From assembly GCA_030688685.1 (NCBI GenBank), contig JAUYJF010000036.1, positions 1 to 32,784 of the forward strand: 32,784 bases of DNA, given 5' to 3'. Numbering within the stretch: the stretch's first letter is position 1; every line of letters begins with the position of its first letter. Origin of the DNA: Candidatus Yanofskyibacteriota bacterium. GTDB lineage: Bacteria > Patescibacteriota > Minisyncoccia > Minisyncoccales > UBA10102. Below are positions 1 through 9,000 of the stretch, one piece after another. The notes beneath the pieces are model-generated. The model saw nothing but the letters and a program-made list of their open reading frames with translations, was not told the DNA's origin and searched no databases. A program made the position numbers and the translations under genes.

Positions 1-3000
1 TTGAAGCTGCCCCATAGGTCTGGGCATTGGTGGCGGTATACGTCGGCTGCAGAATATCAACCCAGGCAGCATGGGTGATATTTGTTGCTAAAGGAGCAGT
101 ATCGTTTAGGGTTACGTTGGCAAAGTGCATGGCTCCACCAAGGTTGGCAACCCGTGTTCTCCCATTTGTCCCCAAGCCTGTTGAACCGGCATCAATCCAA
201 ATTCCTACAGATGCTAAGTTTGCATCCGCTGCAAGCTGTCCAAACCTAACATTATTCTGTGCGCCATCTACAACGAAAGTATCATCTACATCGTTTGACT
301 CAACCCTGAAATCAATGTCTGAACCTGCTTCGTTGAAGACAATAGTCTTGGCAGAACCGTCAAACCTCAAGTACTCCCACGAGTTACCAGAGCCGTCATT
401 GAGGAACCATGCCATGTCGCCTGAAGCTGTTATATTACTCGTAAGAAGAGAATTGGCTGGGGTTGCCGCGGTAACAGGAGTGCCTATGAGAACATTTGTT
501 AAGGCAGTGTTGGCGTTCAAGGCAGTGGAGCGGTTAATCATAGCAATATCTCCATCTGCTCCGAACTGCTGAATCACATCATCTTGGAGATTAAGAGTGC
601 CATCAAACCTGCTTGTTCCCGCGTCCACCCAGAGAGCGTAGTTGTTGCTGGCTTCGGTTGCCGCTCCTGAAATATACAAAGAAGCGGAATTCGTTGGAGT
701 AAGGCTTCCTACGGTAATATTGGGTTCATCTATAGCTAAACCATACACTGCGGTGGCTCCTGTGTTGGTGGTAATGGCATTGGTGTTGTCAATAAGCATT
801 CGCTGGGTAACCGCAGTAACCGTTCTGGCTGCTCCGTCCACCGAGATTTGGCCTGCCGGGTTAATGGTGGGAGTACGCAGTTGGGTTGTCTGAAATGCGC
901 CCGAATAAACTTCAAATCCACTATCCGGGCTTGTTGTTGCCCGAAGGGATATAGAGTCAACGCTAAGTCCAATCTTGAGAGTATCATTAGTACTTGTTCC
1001 CCACCCAAAGAGAGTCCGGTCAGCGTCGTTGGCGTTGTTGCGTCCCACAATTGCCTGGCCGTGAGGAATGCGGATAAGTCCTGTGGTTGCGGGAGTGGTG
1101 CCCAACTGTAAATCGCCATCCAGTCGGGTTAAGCCCGCGTCCACCCAGAGGGCGTAGTTTGCTGTGCTCCCTTCGGTGGGAGCTGAAGGGATATACAGTG
1201 TGACCCCATAATTCAACGTTCCTGTCGCAGTGATGTTTGGTTCGTCCACACGCAAGCTAGCATAGATATTGCTTGTGCCAGCAGGAATTGTCACCGCACT
1301 TGAGTTCGCGATGTTCACTCTTGAACCCGAATCATTGGCAACGATAGTGTGCGCTGGCGGATTGACAGTGAGATAGACGCTGGAAACAGCTGTGGCACCA
1401 AAACTGTGCGCCCCAACGCCACTAAAGAGACCAGCGTCCATAATATATGAGTTTACGTTGGTGTCCGACTCAATCCTGAAATCAATGTCTGCTCCTTGTT
1501 CATTGAACACCACTGAGGTTCCCGCGGTAGTGGAGAGTATGTGAGAGTTTCCTACCGCAAACTGCCCGTTCACAGAAAGGTTCTGCCAGAACTGAGCTGA
1601 CCCCCCTACTTCCAATGTTCCATTGGAAAGAATGTTTCCCGCGTACAGCGTGGAATTCGCGGATCCCAGAGAGGAATCAGAGGTGCCGTCTCCAATGGTT
1701 CGCCCCGTGAGTCCCATAAGGTCAAGGTTTGCCGCACAGGAAACTCTGGCAACAGAGGCGTAGGAGACATCCGTTGAAGCGGAGCCGGAAACACTTCCTC
1801 CAAAGAGATACACATAGCCATTTACAATAACGGAGCGGTGAGCGAATCGGGTCGCGGGGAGAACTGTTGTGGTAGCCCAAGCGCCTGTGGTTCCGTCCGC
1901 GTTGAGCCGCGCGGCATATACTGTGGTCTGTCCTTCAGAAAGAAGCCCTCCAATCGCGTAGACATACCCGTTTGCCACCACCGAGCTGTGCACGGCTCTC
2001 GCAGCGGGCAAGGCTTCTGTAGTGGACCAAGACCCTACGGTTCCATCCGCGTTGAGCTTTGCGTAGTACACCGTGGTCTGCGAAGCGCCAAGGTCGTTGG
2101 CTCCTCCAATCACATACACATACCCGTTTGCCACCACAGATGAGTGATAATATCTGACAGCAGGCAAGGCTTCTGTGGTAGACCAGCTGCCCACAGTTCC
2201 ATCAGGGTTAAGCTTTGCGTAGTACACGGTATCTTTAGCAGTGTTGTCCTCTGACCCTCCAATGACGTACACATAGCCATTTGCCACCACAGATGAGTGA
2301 TACTGTCTTGTTTCCGCCAGAGCTGTGGTTGTGCCCCAAGACCCTACAGTTCCATCAGAATTCAGCTTTGCGTAATATACAGTATCTCTCGCGGCTGCAC
2401 CGGTATGCCCCCCGATGGTATATATGTACCCGTTCGCTATGACCGACGAATGAATATTTCTCGCTTCCGGAAGCACTGTCGTGGAGGCCCAGGACGCAAG
2501 AGTTCCATCTGTCTTCACCCTTGCGTAGTACACGGTAGTGGCGACAGTACCCGCTCCATTATCCCCTCCAATCACATACACATATCCATTCGCGGTAACC
2601 GCGGAAGCATACTGCCTCGCAAGCGCGAGAGCTTCTGTGGCAGACCATGATCCTATGTCTCCTGTGGTGGTTGCAAGTAAGGTATCTCCGGAACTCCCGG
2701 TGATGGAAACAGCGCCGGCTGGATCTATGGTTAAGTTACCGGTGCTCGTGCTAATAGTGGCAGCTTGATCAAAGGACATTGTGGACACGTTTTGCCATTC
2801 TGCTGTACCGGTTGTCCCAAGATTCCCGGGAAGCCACAGGCGTGTCAGTGCGGCTGCGCCATCTACCCGCGTGCTCCGGAGTTCGACGGCTCCAGTTGAA
2901 GCATGAGTGTCCCCATAGAGAACAATCTCCCCAGCTTTTGTTGCCCCATTACTTCCCCCGGTAATACGCATAAAACTATCTTCCTGATTTGTTGAGAGAA

Positions 3001-6000
3001 CAGCTTCGCCATTTGCTGTAGTGTCCAATATTACCTGGCCGTCAAATCTGCTTACTCCCGCGTCCACCCAGAGGGAGTAGTTGCCCGTGCTTGCTTCAGT
3101 TGGAGCTGCGGCTATATATAAGGAGGCTGCGTTTGTGACTCCCGCAGTTCCAATGGTAATGTTTGGCTCATCCACATACAAAGATGTGACCAAGGCGTGG
3201 GTTCCTGATGCTGCCGTGGTTAAAGCGTTGGTGTTTTCAACCATGAGACGGTGCAGGTTTTGATTGACCACAACAGTTGCTGCCGCGTTGTCAACAATGA
3301 GGCTTCCTCCTGAGTCCCCAGTTGAAGTGACGGTCAACGCTCCTGTGGAAGCTAGAGCAAAGTCCGTGTAGTCTGTCGCGGAACCATTCGCGTCATTGTA
3401 GGTCATTCTGAGGATATCTCCCGTACCATGGTTGATTTCAAGACGGGCGTCCGGGGCAGTCGTCCCGATGCCCACATTGCCTGAACTCCTAATGACCATT
3501 CTTGTGCCGCTGTCTTCAGCGCCTGCTGCAGTAGTTTGGAACAGCAAGGAACCTGGCATGACGTTGGCCTCAACAGTGCCGTCTACTTGAGCCCTGATCT
3601 TGGCCGCGACAGAACGCAGATCATTTCCATCAGATCCATACCAAGTAATATCTCCAAGAGACATGGTATCAACTACAGCGCCAGCACTGCCAACCGTATT
3701 AGTATTGCTTTTCAAAAACGCGAGATTGGCGCTTTCCCACCAGAACGTTGGATTGGCGCTTGAATCCTTAAAGGTGGCCAGCAGGAGAGTAGAGTCTGCC
3801 CTACCGCCGCCAATAACTTGCGCCTCTGGAACTAGTGCTGTTGAACCACCGCCATCAGAGATCGTTATCTGCGCTGAATGGCCAACAACCAACCCATTTG
3901 CGTTTGCGATGTGGAAATCGCCCCCGTCAATGGTTAGAGCATTGCTTGCGTGAGTCAGCGTCACGTCTCCATTGTTGAAGTTCACCACAGCTCCCGAAGC
4001 CAAGAAGAGGTCAGACCACATGAGGGAGGAGGTGCCTAAGGCATTGCCGTCAGAGGCTGCGGGAGAAAGAGCTGTGGCGGTAAGGGTAAGTTCGTCTGCC
4101 CCATTGACTTGGATATAGGAGGTAGCTGCTGCGAATCTCAGTCTGTCATTCCCTAATGCGATAGCTGACCCAGCTTCCGATTGAATATACAGCCTGGCGT
4201 CTCCTGCCGCCGTATCTATAGAGTAGATACCGACGTGATCAGCTAACGCAGGAGCGGATCCTCCTCCGTTGGCAAGAAGGATTTGGTAGTTTCCTGTGGT
4301 GCCTGCTGTTTGGGCTTCAGCATAGAATCCTGAGGCATTCACAGCTGCTCCTCCGGTGAGGGCGCGGAAGGCAGAGGAGTGGGTGAGGGTAGTATCGGCT
4401 CCACTAATCGGACTTGTTGCAGCAACGCCAGCGGCCTTGTTGTAGGCAGCGCTAGCGCCGCCAGCGCCGAGAGTCATGGCATCGACTCCCAAGTATGCCC
4501 ACAGGCCAGTCTGAGCGTTAGTGGAGACCACAACCTGAGTAGAGGCCACGAGTGCCAGACCTCTGACAACTGACGCAACATCGCCAGTGACTTTAGACGT
4601 AGCGGGCGGGATAAAACGAGCCAGGTCAGTACCGCCAGAGCCAACGCTCGCGCTGCCATGCAGCCGAAAGAGGTCATTTGTGCCCAGTGCAGTCCCGGAA
4701 GAAATTAGAAATGGGTCTTGGCTTACTGAGTTATCAACGCCCAGGACGTAACTATTACCGCCTGGAATAGTGAGACGAAGTTGAGGATCACCGGTTGAGG
4801 TAGTTCCTCCCACCGCAATATCCACAATGGAGTGAGAAGCGGCAGCGGCGTTGCTTGTGTTCTGCACAAGGAGCGTGGTGTTATCAGTGGAGTTAGCACC
4901 CGTTAGAGAGAAGGATTGCCCTGTCCAAGTAGTGGCGCTTGTTGCCGCTCCAACCGCAAGAGTGGTTGCCGCTCCTCCAATATTCAGAGTGGTAACATCG
5001 GCGTTAATGAGATTGAACGTTCCTCCCACGCTCGCGGTTAAGTCTCCTCCTTGGATATCCAAGTCTCCGTCCAATCGCGTGTTTCCCGCGTCTACCCAGA
5101 GGGCGTAGTTGCCTGTGCTTGCTTCTGTGGGAGCACGCTGAATATACAAGGTCGCTGCATTAGTGACGCCCGCCGTACCAATAGTGATATTTGGTTCGTC
5201 CAAAGTTAAACTGGCTACAAGCGCATGTGTTCCAGAAGCCGCTGTAGTGAGCGCACTGTTATTGTCTATAAAGACCCTATGAAAATCCTCGTTTGCATCT
5301 ATAGTAGTTGCCGGACCATCGACTAACAGAAATCTCCCCACGCCAGTTCCGGGGGCCGATCCAATTCCTACCGCATTTTCCCCACCATCCACAAACAGAA
5401 TGATAGTGTCATCTCCAATTAAGACATCTGCTCCTGCCGCGGCAGAAAGGGTGAGGTTGCCCGTCGTGGTGCTGATGGTCTGAGCCTGCTGGAACTGGAA
5501 CTCTCCTGTTCCCGCAAGCGTGAGGTCGGTGCCGTCAAAGGCAATGTCCCAGTCCTGGCCCGCTCCCAGGACTAATCCAATATCGTCTGCTGCTAATTGG
5601 AGGTCTCCATCAAACCTGCTGGTTCCCGCGTCCACCCAGAGGGCGTAAGCATTGTCTATGGTTGTGTTTGCTCCGGCCGCCGCGGCGCCTTGGATGTATA
5701 TAGTTGCGGCTGAAGTTAATGTTTGGTTCGCGTTGGCTCCAGCGAACGTGGGGATGCCAAAGAAGGAACCCGCGCTCACGGCAAGGGTGGTGGGGTCAGC
5801 GTTGGTCTGGGTGAGGGTGTCTGCCGGAACATGGAGAATGCGTCCTACTGAGGTTACTCCGGCTCGGTTCACTTCCCCTCCGTTCAGAGTAAGGAAGCCT
5901 CCCGCGGTGACGGCTCCTCCAAGACCCATGCTGTCGGTGCCAGCGTCCACCACAAACATGTTGGCGTTGTTGTCGCCTTCTATCCCGAAATCATAATCAT

Positions 6001-9000
6001 TGCCTGGCTCATTAAATACTACGCCAGAAGAACTAAAGTCAGCTCTGCTTGTCCCTTCAGCTTCCGTGGTTGCCCCTGTACGTAAAACTAAGTTTCCGGC
6101 GGCAGAATCCACTACGAAGTTTCCTGAAGAATCTCCTTTGAGCGCGCCCGATAGCGTAGAAGTATCTGTATAAATCCATATCGGAGCCTGAGCTGCATCA
6201 CTTATTAATTCAATAAATGGATCAGTTACTCCGCTCGTTGTTCCCGTTACTCTAAAAGCACCTGAATTTTGCGATAATGTAACCGTAGAACTGGCTAATT
6301 GTAAGTCTCCGTCCAATCGCGTGTTTCCCGCGTCCACCCAGAGGGAGTAGGCAGTGCCAATGGACACGTTCGTGGAAGCTGCGGGAGCTCCCGCGATGTA
6401 GTGGGTGGCAGCATTCGTCAAGGTAAGAGTTGCATTGTCGTTGGTAATGGTTGGAATACCTAGCGCACTTAAAGCCCAGATTGCGTTGGTTCCAGAAACA
6501 TTATCGTAATTGATGGTATCTGCCGGGATATTGAACACCCCTACCGCAGACGCCGCCGTCCTCGTAAAGGCTCCTGGGGTTACCTCCAGCACAGACCCAT
6601 CAGTGGCTGCAGCTCCAATACCCACCGCTCCCTGAGAGTCAATCCGGACACGCTCCGTAACTACAGCGGCACCATCGGAAGTGGTGAGGAAAGAGATGCG
6701 ACCAGGCACGTCATTAGCGCCAGGCTCTCCGTCGATATTGAAGGCTATGGAAGCTACCTGAGAGACGTAATCGGTGCCGTCGTCTGCATAGCCGGTGAGG
6801 TATCCTACGGCATCCCCATTTTGCACGATACCAAAGGATCCAATCGTTGCGCTGCGGGACTTGAGCACAATGAATTCATTCGCTGCGCCATCGGCGCTCC
6901 ACCGGCCAGTCATAATGGCGCCCTCAGCTCCCGTGTCTAGCGATTGAACTTCTGGAATGTAGCTACCCACTGCTATTTGGGATGAATGGCCAACAACCAA
7001 CCCATTAGCGTTTGCGATAAACACATCTCCTCCCGCGATCGTCAACGCGTTCGAGGCATGAGTGAGCGTCACATCCCCCTCGTTAAAGTTAATGACTCCT
7101 CCAGAAGCAAGGAACAGGTCACTCCAGGCAGTGCCAGATACTCCCAACCCTCCTCCGTCATCTCCTCCGGGAACAACGCTTCCCGTGCCTGCTACTTGAG
7201 GGTCAATAACCAAGTTGGTGCCGTCATAGTAGATGTCTGCGTCCTGCCCTGCTCCAAATACCAGAGATGTGCTATCTCCGAGAATCTGGATTTCCCCGTC
7301 AAACCTGCTTACTCCCGCGTCCACCCAGAGGGAGTAGGCAGTGCCAATGGACACGTTCGTGGAAGCTGCGGGAGCTCCCGCGATGTAGTGGGTGGCAGCA
7401 TTCGTCAAGGTAAGAGTTGCATTGTCGTTGGTGAGGGTCTGTATACCTATGGCTTGAGCAGCCCAGATGGCATTGGTTCCCAAGGCGTTGTCGTAGTTAA
7501 TGGTGTCTGCTGGAATATTGAATGCTCCTACTGATGTGACTGCTGTTCTTGTAACTGCTCCGGGGGTAATCTCAAAGATACTGCCGTCTGAAGCTGCAGC
7601 TCCAATGCCTACAGAATCAAGCCCAGCGTCCAGAGTGAACAGGTTTGCGCCATTATTTGATTCAATCTTAAAATCAATGTCTGCTCCGGTTTCATTAAAG
7701 ACAACCGCCTCTCCGGTGTTCATGGAAAGAATATGGTGGACGTTTGTTCCGTCTCCAAAAGATATGACTCCGTCTGTGGTATTGAGAATAACCTCCCCAT
7801 TGCTCAGCCGAATGTCTGCTGTTCCAATAGTCCCTCCAATGTCCAAGCCGTAATCAAGGGTGCCTGCTGTTTGGAATCCAATGGAGCTTGCGGAAGTCCC
7901 CCCGTCTTTCAGGGTAATGAGCACTCCGGTCTGGTTGCCGGAAGATGTATCAGGAACCGTGATGTTGGAAGAGAAGTCAAGATCCAAACCAACGAATGCT
8001 CCCGTTTGCGTGATAGCATGCGTTGCGTTTTGGCCGTAGTTTACAAGAGACCCTGAGGTAAACGTTTCATTAACCCCTGAAACCTGAGAGAACAGAGAAA
8101 TGGGATAGTTGAACACGAAGTTGTTGTCGTATCCAACAACCCTGCCGGCATCTCCGGCAGCCGACCACTGCATCACAGCGTTAATGGGAGCCGTGCCAAC
8201 CGAGAAAGCAAGAGACGCGATTTCAGCGTTGTTTGTCGCGTTGTCAGAATTAATAAGCCAGGTTGCCGCCTCCGTACTCCCGGACGTCAGCGTTCCTTCA
8301 ATATTGGTGGCATTTACGTTTGTGAAGTACCCTGTCGCCCACACCTTGGAGGCAGACCCCAGGTCGTGCGCGTTGGTGGTTTCAGGAACAATGTTGGAAT
8401 CTACCACGCCCGTAAAGGTAATGGTGTCAGACGCGGCATCTCCCAGCACAACGGAACCCTCCGTGGTAGTCAGCCCTGACACCGTGAGGTTTCCGGTGAC
8501 ATTTACATTCCCATCAAACCGAGCGTTTCCAGAATCAACCCACAAGGCATACGCGTTCGTAATGGTTGCCGGTCCATCTCCCCCTCCCGTGGGAGATCCC
8601 GCTATGTATACGGTTGCCGCGTTATCAATTGTTAAACCGGAACCCGCGGAATAGGTTGGAGCCCCAATATGCACCAAGTTAAACCCGGTAGCTGTGGTAA
8701 TGTTGGTTGCTCCCGTAAGAGTAATGGTGTCTCCCTCTACTTGAAAAGCATCCAAGGTAGCTGAAGCTCCGGAAGCTACGGTCTGGGCGGTATCTATGGT
8801 TAATTGCGTGGCCGCGTCTATCGTCAACGCTCCTGTCGTGGTACTCATGGTGGTGGCTTGCTGGAACGCGAGAGAATTCGCGGAAAGAATAAGAGCGGAG
8901 TTCGCGGCTCCCACATTTAGGGTTGTGGCGGCCCCCGCGAAGTTCACGGTGGTGGCGGTGTCATTCACCAAGTCAAAGGTTTCCAAGATAGTAGAGATGG

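Larger units (their letters stand above)
626..8560 (-). repeat. Eight dispersed 'ALWVDAG..RFDG' modules in the giant gene
   Basis: A module reading roughly 'Y-[AS]-LWVDAG-x-[ST]-R-[FL]-DG-[DTEN]-L' recurs near positions 630, 1140, 3060, 5095, 5635, 6335, 7320 and 8535. It is usually preceded by a segment like 'DEPNIT..A.(T/S)LYI..AP' or 'LTNAATHYIAGAPAA'. Spacing varies (about 0.5-2 kb), so these are diverged paralogous blocks, not a tandem satellite. Such motifs are common in long tail-fibre-like proteins; here they suggest growth by internal duplication. Confidence 0.8.

Noticed and set aside
27-572. Plus-strand ORFs over the first 11 kb (for example 27-572, 6986-7534, 8109-8654) as genes
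   Set aside because: They are antisense to the continuous giant frame, have no recognisable domains, and simply mirror its Ala/Thr/Val-rich repeats.
736-1821. Minus-strand ORFs at 736-1119 and 1606-1821 as separate small genes
   Set aside because: They lie in other frames inside the giant gene and read as low-quality sequence, while the giant frame through the same DNA gives regular fibre motifs.
1755-2680. CRISPR array, because of regular 150-bp spacing
   Set aside because: The units are 153-159 bp, coding, diverged and read as Kelch blades; there are no short identical repeats with unique spacers.
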